A stretch of 64,000 nucleotides of DNA from Malus domestica. Its lineage: Eukaryota; Streptophyta; Magnoliopsida; Rosales; Rosaceae. Shown in pieces: positions 1 through 11,238 of the stretch. Below the pieces are notes generated by a model, which saw nothing but the letters and a program-made list of their open reading frames with translations, made no database searches and was not told the DNA's origin. The stretch spans positions 3,855,501 through 3,919,500 of the forward strand of contig NC_091665.1 in the NCBI RefSeq assembly GCF_042453785.1, in the 5' to 3' direction. How positions within the stretch are numbered: position 1 is the first letter of the stretch; each line of letters begins with the position of its first letter. The translations under genes were made by a program, and so were the position numbers.

Positions 1-1
1 C

Positions 2-3000
2 TTTATAGGGATAACGGGAATGGGTGGCATCGGTAAGACAACCCTTGCCAAGCTAGTTTATGATAGAATCTTCCATCATTTTGAAGTTTACTGCTTTCTC
101 GCAAATATCAGAGATCGTACTCTATTTAGTCTTCAACAACAACTTCTTTTCCCAGTCTTGAAAGAAAAGATTGAGAAAGTTTGGGATCAACAGTTGGGAA
201 TCATATACACTGAGAAGTGCTTACGCAACAAAAAGGTTCTTCTTGTACTTGATGATGTGGATCAAATAAACCAGCTACAAGTACTAGCTGGAAAAGAAGA
301 TTGGTTTGGTAGTGGGAGTAGAATTATCTTTACAACTAGAAATGAACGTTTGCTAGTCCAGCATGGCATAACTTTATGTCATGGTGTCAAGTTGTTAAAT
401 GATGATGAAGCTCTTGCTCTGTTTAGTCAACATGCCTTTAAGAAAGATCTGCCCGAAGACGGGTTTTTGGAACTGTCTAAGTATTTCATTAATCATGCTG
501 GAGGCCTTCCATTTGCTCTTGAACAGTTGGGGTCGGCTTTGTTTAAGAGAGGTCTAGATGCATGGAATAGTGTACGGGATAATCTAAAAAAAATTCCTAA
601 TCCAACAATTTTTGATAAACTCAAAATAAGTTATGATGGACTAGAAGAGATGGAGAAGAGAATTTTTCTCGATGTTGCATGTTTTCACAAAGGGAAGCAC
701 ACGCAGCGAGTAATTGAAATACTAGACAATTCCTTTGATATTTCAAGCCGGATCTTGATAGATGCTCTAATTGAGAAATCTCTCCTAACCTCTGAAAAAT
801 GCTTCCTGTATGATACTTCAGTCCAGTACAGCGAGATAGGGATGCATGATTTGATACAAGAAATGGCATGGAGAATTGTTGGTAACGAGTCTAAAGAGCC
901 TGGCTTGCGGAGTAGGTTGTGGCTTCCTAATGACATTTTTCATGTGTTCATGACCAATACGGTAAGAAGTTATGTAAGATTACCAAGTTCGATAGAAGAT
1001 ATTATTTTTTTAGCACGATACTAAATGTGAAATTGACATTTCCTACATTCTTGGTTATTAGGGGACAAGAGCTATTGAAGGCATAGGCCTACGGTTACCC
1101 GAAATAGAAGAGGTGCACTGGAACTGTGAAGCCTTCTCTAACATGTCTGGACTGAGGTTTCTGGAATTTGACAATTTGATCGTTTCTTCAAATCCCAAAT
1201 TTCTTCCGTGTTCTTTGAGAATTATGAATTGGAGTTTGTATCCTTCCAAGTCTCTTCCACCAAGCTTTCACCCGCGTTTCCTTACTGAACTACAAATGTG
1301 TGATAGCAAACTTGTTCGGCTTTGGGATGGAAAAGAGGTAAGAATATACTCAATGAATGCTATTTAACAATTTTTTTATGTCCAATAAAATTGTAAGGTT
1401 TTGGAATTGGAAGCTTATATACATTATTTGTTGTATTCTGCAGAATTTCCCCAACTTGAAATATATTAATCTTAGCTACTCACGTAAACTGATAAGTACC
1501 CCAGATTTTACTGGTCTTCGAAATCTTGAGAAGTTGTTTCTTATGTGGTGTACGAATTTAGTTGAGGTACACCCGTCTATTGCAGTTCTTAAAAGACTTA
1601 AAGTTTTGCAACTTTTTGGCTGTAAAAGTATTAAGAGTCTCCCAAGTGAGCTAGAAATGGATTCCCTTGAACGTTTAGATCTTATGGAATGCTCCAAAGT
1701 GAAAAAGATTCCAGAATTTTCAAAACAGATGAAAAATTTGTCCAAGGTTTATTTAGGTGGGACTGCGATTGAGAAATTACCTTCAACAATTGGACATCTG
1801 GTTGGCCTTACTGTACTGGTTATTAGTGATTGCAGAAATCTGTTGGATATTCCTGTTGAGATTTGTAATTTGAAGTCTCTTAAAAAGCTGTCGATCAGGG
1901 GAAGTTCAAAAATCGAAAAACTCCCAGGGAAGATGGAGTTTTTAGAGTGGCTTGATTTGGTGTTAACCGGTATAAGAGAGCCGCTTGTTGATGTGAAAAA
2001 TCTCAAAACGCTGTGGGCTTATGGATCAATTGGTAAGCAAAGGGATGAGTGGGGCCTTCTCCGCTTATTTGGAATTAGAAAGAGTCATGAGCCTTGTTGG
2101 GGTTTGGTGTTGTCTTCTTTGAATCATTTGCGTTGTTTGGAGAACTTACAACTACACTATAATGATCTTAGTGAAGGTGATATCCCCCATGATATTGGTA
2201 ACTTGTCCTCTTTACGAGTGTTAAATCTTAGTGGAAACAATTTTACAACCCTTCCAGCAAGCATCAAATGCCTTTCTCGACTTGAGTCTTTTAACTTGGA
2301 GGGGTGCCAAAGACTTGAGCAACTGCCAGATCTTCCGTCAAATAGCGAATTACACGTAAAAGTAGATAATTGTACCTCCTTAGAAAGGTTGTCGGATCCC
2401 TCGAAGTTGAGCAGCAGATTTGCCAATATTTATGATTTTACTTTCAGTTCTCGGAATTGCATTACTTTGGTTGAAGATGAAGACTGGATGAGTACAATAT
2501 ATTCAAGGATCGTGAAATTCGCCACTAAGGTACTCTGTCTCTCTCTCTCTCTGTCTCTCTCTCTCTCGCTTTCCCCCCCCCCCTAATGGTTCTTTTGGTG
2601 CAGGGAATCTGTCCTTCTTTGTATGAGGTAATCGGTGGTTCTTTGGATCCTTATTATATTTTATGCCCCGGAAAGGGGATTCCCGAGTGGTTCAACAATC
2701 AAATTGTGGGACATTCGCTAAATGTGGAGCTACCTCCTCAATCATGTAGCAGCTGGATGGGAATTGCTTTTTGCGTTGTTTTTTCACAACCTAAGGAAAA
2801 CTTGGGAAATCCAGCTGCGCTTCAATATTATGGTTTCAAAATTCAGTGTTTGCCTGGGATTTCATGTTGGATTTCTGAAACAGAGCATTTAGTGTCAGAA
2901 CATCTTTGGATATTTTATTTGTCTCGAGAACAATGTCAGGAACAGTTTTCATTTGAAACAGATTATCATGCTAGAGGAAATGGACCAAATATGGTGAAAA

Positions 3001-3161
3001 TGTGTGGGGCTCGTTTGGTGTACAAGCAAGATTTGGAAGAGCTCAACCAAACATTGAAAATCTTGAAGCGAACACATGGATATTGTGAAGAGGCAGCTCC
3101 AAGTGAAAGTGGTAGTTTTGATGACAAAGAACAAGCTCACAAAAGGCAGAAGGAAGAATAA
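2..3161 (+). CDS. TIR-NBS-LRR (TNL) disease resistance protein, 5' part outside window
   Basis: Intracellular immune receptor of the TNL class; family members sense pathogen effectors and signal through EDS1. Exons read as <2-961, 1062-1337, 1444-2529 and 2604-3161, all joined in phase 0 with GT-AG borders. The NB-ARC motifs appear in order: P-loop GMGGIGKTT (17-43), kinase-2 VLLVLDDVD (236-262), RNBS-B GSGSRIIFTT (about 311-340), GGLPFAL (500-520, usually GLPLAL) and MHD (842-850). The TIR-class reading rests on LLVLDDVD without a terminal W, the exon pattern and the C-terminus. Exons 2-3 encode leucine-rich repeats. Exon 4 encodes the post-LRR C-JID jelly-roll domain (CPGKGIPEWFNNQ onward). 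The TIR exon must lie upstream of the window. No internal stop is seen, so the gene may be functional. The stop codon lies inside an AATAAA at about 3157-3162. Confidence 0.9.
2530..2603 (+). repeat. CT microsatellite plus C tract filling intron 3 of the TNL gene
   Basis: This 74-base intron consists mostly of (CT)n followed by nine or so C residues (about 2537-2583), then a short run to the CAG acceptor at 2601-2603. The tract extends the upstream reading frame into an artefactual Leu-Ser repeat tail if the intron is retained. Confidence 0.8.
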
Positions 3162-3705
3162 AAATTGCCTTCTGCTTTATTTAACCATTCAATGCTTCAG
3201 AGTCGTACTTGGAAAGCTAAATATTGTGCTTTTTCTCAGAATCCATATTAGTTAGTCACCATCTCAAGCCCTGTATAACCTACCTGATATTTGATTATTT
3301 TTTTCCTCAAAGTTAATTTATTTGATCCAGCAATGAAGTCTCTGTATATACAGTTAATAATGTGCATCTCTCATCTATGTCAAATTGAAATAAGAAAGAT
3401 GCAAGTATGGAAGATAGAAAATATGGAAGAAAAATATCTTATGATAATTTCACATTAGCCGAATTGAAGCAAAATTTATTATGCTATGAACAGATAAGTA
3501 GCTATAGAGATAATGTAAAAATGCTTGGGATGTATGAAAAACCAATAAGGAAGTTGTCTGTACGTTGTTCTTCAAATAAGTGCTGGATATTCAATAAAAA
3601 TATTGTGATAGTTGTGAATCTTTTCTTTATTGTGGGTACTGATAATTTTGAACTCAAACTGAAGGCAGATTTTTAATGGTGAGACTAAGGCGCAACTATT
3701 AAGTG
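3162..3705. other. 3' flank of the TNL gene, no gene recognised
   Basis: AT-rich sequence with probable 3' UTR at its start. A short open frame at 3407-3676 (89 codons, lysine- and asparagine-rich) resembles no family I know and is probably chance. Confidence 0.5.
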
Positions 3706-3710
3706 AATAT

Positions 3711-3780
3711 TGTTTGACTTGTCCGGCATAAATCAACCTTAATATGGTCTACTATATGTAATAGGAATGTATTATTAGAG

Positions 3781-3829
<49 letters not shown>

Positions 3830-4210
3830 GATTTGGTTACCCAAAGATATCAATCCTATATTGTGAGTCTTATATAGGAAATAGAATTGATGTAATCCTT
3901 ATACGATTATGATTATGATTACTTGGAGGTCAAGAAAGTAGATTTAGTGTTTCCTTTATGGAAGGAACTTTAAGTCTTTTGACCTATATAAATACTGGTC
4001 CGTATGAACCCTAAAAGACACACAGAAAATGCTTCCCATTGAGCTTAAGTGTTAAGGCTAGGAATTCATAGAAGACCCGGTGTTCTTATCTCAGTGCAAA
4101 CTGTTTTTTCATGACCGCTGCATGAGCTTCTTCAGGTTAGGGTTTATATGTATTTACGTACTAATCTCATGCATGCAGTGTTTTAGTTATATAACCTTAA
4201 GGAGATAACA
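3711..4210 (+). repeat. 5' LTR of copia element
   Basis: Begins TGTTTGACTT and ends GATAACA directly before the PBS. Contains an (AT)n tract at about 3787-3826, a TATAAATA box near 3987 that fits an LTR promoter, and a near-identical partner at 9318-10339. Confidence 0.93.
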
Positions 4211-4212
4211 AT

Positions 4213-4224
4213 TGGTATCAGAGC
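4213..4224 (+). promoter_or_regulatory. Primer binding site (initiator tRNA-Met)
   Basis: TGGTATCAGAGC, complementary to the 3' end of plant initiator tRNA-Met, two bases after the 5' LTR. It is the usual reverse-transcription primer site of plant copia elements. Confidence 0.92.
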
Positions 4225-4682
4225 CCTAGGTTATATAGTTAAAACCTATAATTACAGTCATTATCAATGCATGTATAATCTGTTGAATGAATGGTGCATT
4301 AGTACCTATAAAGCCTATGTGATCAGTATGCATATATTACCTGGTGAAATCATATATTCAAGCCCTAGCCGATTATCATGAAATAGCTGTGTAATATAAT
4401 CAAGTTACTGTCCATGCTTGCATTTAAAATCATAACGTGGATGGAGTTCATCTTCCTATAGGTGTTGATCGTGTTTTCATGGTTAGACTTTAAATGGCAT
4501 AACATGATATATGCATTATACCAATTGTGGTTTTTTTCCATTTGCTCATAAGTGTTAGAAACAATCATGAAAGTAACTGATATAATGCATATGTTAGTGT
4601 TAGAAGCATTTTAATTCATCAGCTCTTAAGTGTTGAATTAATCTTGTCTTATGAAGTTTACTGGGATGTTTAATTTTAAAGT

Positions 4683-7600
4683 ATGCATGATGTTCATTCA
4701 ATTATGAATGTTGTGAACACAGTTCAAACCTTGAGTGGTACAAACTACAAAAAGTGGAAGCAAGACTTAGACATTTGTCTGGGGTTAATGGATCTTGACA
4801 TAGCTATTAGGGAAGACTCTCCTCCAGAACCTGCTGTAGATGCAATTGTTGATGTCAAGGCCAAGTATGAAAAGTGGTTAAAAGCAAATCGTATTGCTCT
4901 CCTGGTGATCAAGAAGTCCATATCTGACACGGTAAGGGGAGGAAAACCAGATTTTGAGAAAGCAAGGGAGTATCTGACTTTGATCCATGAGAAATTTAAG
5001 GAATCAGACAAAGCTAAAACAGGTAATCTCATGAATGATCTTATGTCAAAGAAATATAATGGCTTGGGATGTGTAAGAAAGCACATACTAGAGCTACTGG
5101 ACATTGGTGCAAAATTGAATGCACTGGATGTCCCCATGAGTATGCATTCTTGGTTCATGTAGCACTTAATTCATTACCTAATGAATACTCATAATTGAGA
5201 GCACATATAATGCACATAAAGAGCAGTGGAGTTTAAATGAATTAATTGCCATATGTGTGCATGAAGAACAACATATCAGGTTTGAGATAATTGACAAGAA
5301 GGTCAACATGGTGACTGAGTTCAAGAACAATGTTCAAAAGCTAGAAAGTGGGAAGGATACATCGAAGCTTGGAGTGAATAAGAACTCCAAAAGCATCAAG
5401 GGAAAGTGTTTCTTCTGCAAGAAACTCGGCCACATGAAGAGAAACTGCCAGAGATATAAGAAGTGGCTCGAAAGTGGCAAGGGAAAAGGTAATATTGCAA
5501 TTTATAAAGGTGAAGTATTAGTTTGTTTTGAAACAAATAACACTGAGTTTGCTAGAGTTTCATGGTGGGTTGACAGTGGTTCTTCGGTACATGTGACAAA
5601 TTCTTTGCAGGGCTTTATAAACAAAAGAGTGCCAAGTAAGGATGAAGTCTTAATGATCGTGGGAACTGGAGACAAAGCTGCTGTCAAGTTCATTGGAACA
5701 ATTAGAATTAAGTTAGAGTCTGGTTTTGTTTTGGAATTACAAGATGTCTATTATGTACCTTCAATTAGAAGGAACCTAGTGTCAGTCAGTCAACTTGTTA
5801 AGAAAATTTTCAAATCATCAATAAATGACAATGGCTTCATTATTTACCAAGGTTTGCAAGTTATTGGAAATGGTTTTCATATGGTTAGACAGAAAAGACT
5901 TAATCAAAGTGAGACATCGTCCACTCTCTAGCATAAAAGATTGAATCACATTTTGATTGAGATGGTTAAAACTCTGAGCAAAACTGGTATTTTGCCAGAG
6001 TTAGAACTAGACCACTATGTCACATGTATTGAATGCATAAAAGGAAAAATGGTTAACTCACACAAAAAGGATGCAACCAGAAGCACTGATCTCCTTGAGA
6101 TTGTGCATATGGATATATGTGGACCTTTCCCCACTCCAACATATGCTGGTTATAAGTATTTTATAACCTTCATAGATGACTTCTCGAGATATTGTCACTT
6201 ATATTTGCTCTCTAAAAAATCAAGTGCACTTATGGCTTTTAAAATCTACAAGGTTGAGGTGGAGAAATAGTTAGAGAAAAGAATTAAGGTGGTGAGATCT
6301 GACAGAGGGGGTGAATACTATGGGAGATACACTGAGCATAGCAGAAACCTTGGACCCTTTGCACTTTACTAACAAAAAGAAGGGATAATAGCTCAGTACA
6401 CGAATCCTGGTACTCCACAACAAAAGGGAGTATCAGAAAGGAAGAATTGTACATTAAAAGACATGGTAAGAAGCATGATGAGTGCAACAAACTTACCAGT
6501 GTTTTTGTGGGGTGATGTCATTAAGACTGCAAACTACATATCTAATAGAGTTCCCAACAAATATGTGACTACAACACCTTTTGAATTGTGGTACAAAAGA
6601 AAGCCAAGTCTGCAACATTTGAGAATTTGGGGTTGTAAGGCTAAGGCAAGGGTATATAACCCTCAAGAAAGAAAACTAAACCCTAAGACAGTGAGCTGTT
6701 ACTTTGTGGGATATCCTCAGGGAACAAAAGGTTACAAGTTCTATTGTCCCAATCACTCCATTAGATTTGTTGAGACTAGAAAAGTGAAATTTATAGAAGA
6801 ATGATCAATGGAAGGGATCAACAATGAGATTGTTTTTAAGAGAAAACTGAAGAAATCATAACTGATTCATTGCATCATATTACACCAAGTGTAGATAACC
6901 ATTTAGACTTGGAGTATATTGTTCCAGTTGTAGATAATGGTGTACATGAAACACAAACGAATGCCAATAATGATGTAGTGAATGAACAAGAGAATGCAGA
7001 CAATGCAATACAGACACAAAACCAAGCTGCAAAAGAAATATTGAACGATGTTGCACCTGAACTCAGAAAGTCAACAAGATTGAGAAAACCTGCAATCTCA
7101 GACGATTTTGTGGTGTATTTGAATAAGACTGACATTGACATTGGAGAACCATTGACTTACAAAGAAGCAATGAATGGTCTACAACAAGAGGAATGGTTAA
7201 AAGCTATGAAATCAGAACTTGAGTCGATGCAGAAAAATGAAGTCTGGCAGCTTGCAATTTTGCCAAAAGGATCCAAGCTTATAGGATGTAAATGGGTATA
7301 CAAAACAAAGAAGGACTCGAATGGAAATATAGAGAGACTAAAAGCTAGGCTTGTAGTTAAAGGGTGCTAGGCTTGTAGTTAAAGGGTACACTCAACAAGA
7401 AGGAGTGGACTACAATGAAACGTTCTCACCAGTCTCTACAAAAGACTCTTTCATATTTGTGATGGCTCTAGTTGCTCACCATGATTTATTTCTTCATCAA
7501 ATGGATGTTAAAACAACCTTTTTAAATGGCAAACTTGAAGAAGAAATATATATGAGACAACCTGAGGGATTCATTAATGAAAGAGAGAGAGAGAATTGGT

Positions 7601-8734
7601 TTATAAACTTCAGAAATCCATATATGGATTAAAACAAGCATCCAGACAATGGTACCTAAGATTTGATGAAGTTATGCAATCACATGTTTTTGTAGAGAAC
7701 TTTGAAGATGAATGCATTTATGTCAAGTCTAGTGGGAGACATTTCACCATCTTGGTACTGTATGTGGATGATATATTGATTGCAGGCACAAATTTGAGTC
7801 TACTACAAGAAACTAAAATCCTGTTGAGTGATAATTTTGAGATGAAAGACATGGGAGAAGCCTCATATGTTCTTGGAATAGAAATTACACGTGATAGGAA
7901 GAGGTTTACTTGGTTTATCGCAAAAGGGTTATATTGACAAGGTTCTGAATAGATTTAACATGTCAAACTGCAATGGTAGTGAAGTGCCAGTTACTAAGGG
8001 AGATAAATTAAGCAAGGAGCAGTCTCCCAAAACTGACATTGAGAAAAGGGAAATAGAAGACAAGCCATATGCTTCAGTAGTGGGTAGCTTAATGTATGCA
8101 CTAGACCTGATATACATTAAATCTATTGGGAAGATATCAGTCAAATCTGAGGCAAGCACATTGGATTGCAGCCAAGAAAGTAATGAGGTACTTACAGAAA
8201 ACCAAAGACTATAAGCTGGTTTATAGGAAGGGCACAAACTTGGAAATTGTTGGTTATTGTGATTCAGACTTTGCAGGATGTCAAGATTCATTGAAATCGA
8301 CATCTAGCAATATATTCATGATGGCATGAGGTGTTATTTCTTGGAAAAGCATGAAGCAAAAAAACATAGCAACGTCAACGATGATGGCTGAATATATGGC
8401 ATGTTTCGAGGCTACTTCACATGTTGTGTGGATTGGTAAATTCATAGAAGGGATGAGTGTGCTGAAGATTATTAACAGACCACTACAAATTTTTTGTGAT
8501 AACACTGTAGCTGTATTCTACTCCAAGAATAACAAAAGATCTTCGGGGACCAAACATATGCACATCAAGTATAGACTTATCAGAGAAAAGATCAAACAAG
8601 GTTTTGTCAAGGTTAGCTACATTGACACTGCATCAATGCTTGCAGATCCCTTGAATAAAGCGCTGCCAGTTGCAATTTTTAAGCAGCATGTAATGAATAT
8701 GGGTTTGATCATAGATTTTGATATGCTGAGTTAG
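4683..8734 (+). pseudogene. Copia gag-pol polyprotein, broken
   Basis: Domain order is that of Ty1/copia: gag (4683-5162), CCHC zinc knuckle CFFCKKLGHMKRNC (about 5408-5449), protease with DSG (about 5570), integrase (about 6100-6620, with DICGPF and RSDRGGEY blocks), reverse transcriptase (about 7140-7940, with YVDD near 7760) and RNase H (about 8200-8710, with YCDSDF). In-frame stops lie at 5160, 5929, 6268 and 6802. Frameshifts include a 22-bp tandem duplication at 7344-7387 and one in a GA run near 7585-7600. No intact product can be made. Confidence 0.93.
7344..7387 (+). repeat. 22-bp tandem duplication breaking the RT frame
   Basis: Two exact 22-bp units (7344-7365 and 7366-7387) begin GCTAGGCTTG. 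The second copy introduces a TAG at 7368-7370 and shifts the frame by one. The reading frame resumes downstream at about 7388, as expected for a simple slippage or repair duplication after insertion. Confidence 0.9.
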
Positions 8735-9317
8735 TGGGAGTAGATGTTGTTAGCAAGTTTGCAGTGAATAAGTGAGTTATTTTCACAAAGGTTTTATGGA
8801 TTATAGTTTGTTACTTAAAGTTCTGAATTCATGAAACTTGTTTTCTGGTTAAGTGTTCACATAAAGCAAAATACATGCATGCATTTAGGTAAATCTTGTC
8901 TGCAATTTGTGATTTTACTATACATGTTTTAAATTGCAGGATAGTTATGATCACTCATTGAGTGATACTCACTTGTGTAAACAAGTATGCAGGCTCACTC
9001 GAAGCATAAAGCGTAGTCACATAACTACAATAAAGAGGATCTGAGATGATATAAGGAAGACCAAATTATAGTTAGGAGTTCATCTCTCGATCATAATTAG
9101 ATGGTGTTTCATGTGGATAAGACATTCAACATGTGTGATTATGAAGGTTCTAAGTTATGACAACTTTACAACCTTGTTAGTTCCATGTTGTATGGTTTAT
9201 TTGACAGAAACTTGGATAAGGATGGGATGTAATCACTGTACATGGCCATTAAGACTATATTGGTCTCAAATCTAAGACGAAGCATGAACATTACATTTCG
9301 TAGACCAAGTGGGAGAA
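8735..9317 (+). other. Non-coding 3' internal region of the copia element
   Basis: About 580 bases between the RNase H end and the 3' LTR, closing with the PPT. No ORF or recognisable domain is seen. Confidence 0.7.
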
Positions 9318-9919
9318 TGTTGGACTTGTCCGGCATAAATCAACCTTAATATGGTCTACTATATGTAATAGGAATGTATTATTAGAGAATAATATATATA
9401 TATATATTGTTTGTACCATACTTGACCAATCCCGAAACTACTGAGCACCGGTCAACGTTATACCATCAAGGACCCAGAAGAGCTTCCCTTCAACCAGGAG
9501 GTCAATCACAATGCGACACGTGTCGACATCAGAAGACAATCACAGCTCGACACGTGTCAAACTCAGAAGCCAATCACAACACGACACGTGTCAATGTTAG
9601 AACAAAACTAGAAACTCTCCTCTATAAATAGGGATCATTCTCCCACAATAATCTCTAATGTCATTTTGTACTAAACTATTCACTAGAATTCACAAAATGA
9701 GAGCTTGAACCTATGTATTTGTGTAAACCCTTCACAATTAATGAGAACTCATCTACTCCGTGGACGTAGCCGATCTGGGTGAACCACGTACATCTTGTGT
9801 TTGCTTCCCTGTCCCTATTCATTTACGTACTTATCTTCACTAGTGATCGAAGCAACCAAGCGAAGGTCACAAACCTGACACTTTCGGTCCTCTCCCACGA
9901 CCTCGCTGATTTTGTGCAT

Positions 9920-9960
<41 letters not shown>

Positions 9961-10339
9961 GATTTGGTTACCCAAAGATATCAATCCTATATTGTGAGTC
10001 TTATATAGGAAATAGGATTGATGTAATCCTTATACGATTATGATTATGATTACGTAGAGGTCAAGAAAGTAGATTTAGTGTTTCCTTTATGGAAGTAACT
10101 TGAAGTCTTTTGACCTATATAAATACTGGTCCCTATGAACCCTAAAAGGCACACAGAAAAGGCTTCCATTGAGCTAAGTGTTAAGGCTAGGAATTCATAG
10201 AAGACCCGGTGTTCTTATCTCGGTGCAAACTGTTTTTTCATGGCCGCTGCAGGAGCTTCTTCATGTTAGGGTTTATATGTATTTACGTACTAATCTCATG
10301 CATGCAGTGTTTTAGTTATATAACCTTAAAGAGATAACA
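9318..10339 (+). repeat. 3' LTR of copia element, interrupted by a solo LTR
   Basis: The LTR halves are 9318-9407 and 9925-10339. The break lies in the AT microsatellite and is filled by a 517-bp solo LTR. The outer end GATAACA is followed by the AATAT target duplicate. Confidence 0.93.
9408..9924 (+). mobile_element. Solo LTR (family A, copy 1) nested in the copia 3' LTR
   Basis: Begins TGTTTGTACC and ends GTGCATCAACA. TATAT flanks both sides (9403-9407, 9925-9929), although the AT-rich site makes this TSD weak alone. It is about 90% alike by eye to 16414-16925, which has an unambiguous TSD. No internal region, PBS or partner LTR is present, so it is a solo LTR from LTR-LTR recombination. 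A TATAAATA box lies at 9622-9629. Three GACACGTGTC palindromes stand exactly 34 bases apart at 9515, 9549 and 9583. Confidence 0.88.
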
Positions 10340-10344
10340 AATAT

Positions 10345-10909
10345 TTATTTATGTGCAGGATGAGAAGAAGTTCATCATACCAGGTTAATTTCAGCGTGAT
10401 TATTTTCAGAATGAAACTTCAGCTGCAGATGTTGCCTAATTGAACTATTTTAAACATGGTTGGAACTTGGTAGGTGATTTTTTGTGCTTAAATAGGTTCT
10501 GATATAGCCACAATTAATTAAGTCCAGAAAGAAGTAGAATATCTTGAAAACTATATTTTTTAACTTTCCAAAACGTGTTTGTTCTCTGCCCCTAGGACCT
10601 CATGTTCTTTTTCAGTTGCCCTTTCTTTTCGTATAGTTTCTGAATTTTCTGCACATGCCCTAATGCAACTTGCCAAAAGAGCTGAGGCTTTAGTTTTCCA
10701 ATCTGTTACTACTCCAGAAAATAACCCAAAAAAATAGAGTTGACGTAGTATATATAGTATATCCTATGGGAAATTGGCCGTTCTAGTATGAATTCAAACA
10801 CGCAGTCCCGAAATAGAAAAACATATGCCCCATGCTAAACTCGACACTATGAACACCCACAATTTAGGTTTGTTTTCAACCATTCGCTCCCCTCGCTCTC
10901 ACTCATGGT
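10345..10909. other. Intergenic sequence, possible lone exon
   Basis: A short stretch after the copia element (about 10359-10383) sits between a TGTGCAG-like acceptor and a GTTAAT donor and could be one small exon of a broken gene. Nothing else is recognised. Confidence 0.3.
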
Positions 10910-11122
10910 TAGTGGAAGTGACGGGATGTGACTGTTCTTCCAAAAGTGCTTTTAGAGCAGTTATGGAGAGTTGCCAGTCTGTATTTTCTGTTGGCAACTG
11001 TTTTGTTTATCACTTCTTTAGCTCCTAGTACTATAATAAGTTTGATTTCTCCTTTGGTCTTTGTAGTGGGGGCAAGCATGATTAAGGAGGCAGTGGAGGA
11101 TAAGCATAGATTTTTCAGGTAA
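10910..11122 (+). pseudogene. P4-ATPase (aminophospholipid flippase, ALA type) exon fragment
   Basis: The frame from about 10928 reads TVLPKVLLEQLWRVASLYFL, then SPLVFVVGASMIKEAVED. This matches the first-membrane-segment region of plant P4-ATPases, where families read FLPK.L.EQF.R.AN.YFL and PLVFVVG.SMLKEA.EDW.RF. The wording is closest to the ALA4-12 clade as I recall it. A GTAAAA donor follows the last codon. No start codon context, no upstream FNYVSTTKYN block and no other ALA exons are visible. It is a relic exon, probably left by duplication or carried by a transposon. Confidence 0.72.
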
Positions 11123-11163
11123 AACATATAAATACTGTAGAATTTTTCTTGTTAATTAATTTC

Positions 11164-11238
11164 AGTTTATACGCTCTTCTTCCATATGTTATCTTCAGTT
11201 TGTATGCTCTTCTTCCATATGTTATCTTCAATTTATAC
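11164..11238 (+). repeat. 33-bp tandem repeat, about 2.3 copies
   Basis: Units start at 11164, 11197 and 11230 (partial) and share the core CTCTTCTTCCATATGTTATC. The copies differ at two or three bases. Confidence 0.8.

Larger units (their letters stand above)
3711..10339 (+). mobile_element. Ty1/copia LTR retrotransposon with both LTRs and TSD
   Basis: The 5' LTR is 3711-4210 and the 3' LTR 9318-10339; the latter is enlarged by a nested solo LTR, and without it both are 500 bp. LTRs start TG and end CA. AATAT flanks the element at 3706-3710 and 10340-10344 as a perfect 5-bp target duplication. The PBS (4213-4224) matches the 3' end of initiator tRNA-Met. A purine-rich AAGTGGGAGAA stretch (9307-9317) precedes the 3' LTR as PPT. 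The two LTRs differ at few positions apart from the AT tract, which suggests a fairly recent insertion. The polyprotein is nevertheless broken, so the copy cannot move by its own proteins. Confidence 0.95.

Noticed and set aside
1357..2586. Single long frame through exon 3 into the intron with a Leu-Ser tail
   Set aside because: The first 87 bases and the tail are intronic; GT-AG borders at 2530/2603 give the known LRR to C-JID order.
3407..3676. 89-codon frame as a gene
   Set aside because: Lysine/asparagine-rich, no motif, no splice or promoter context, AT-rich flank.
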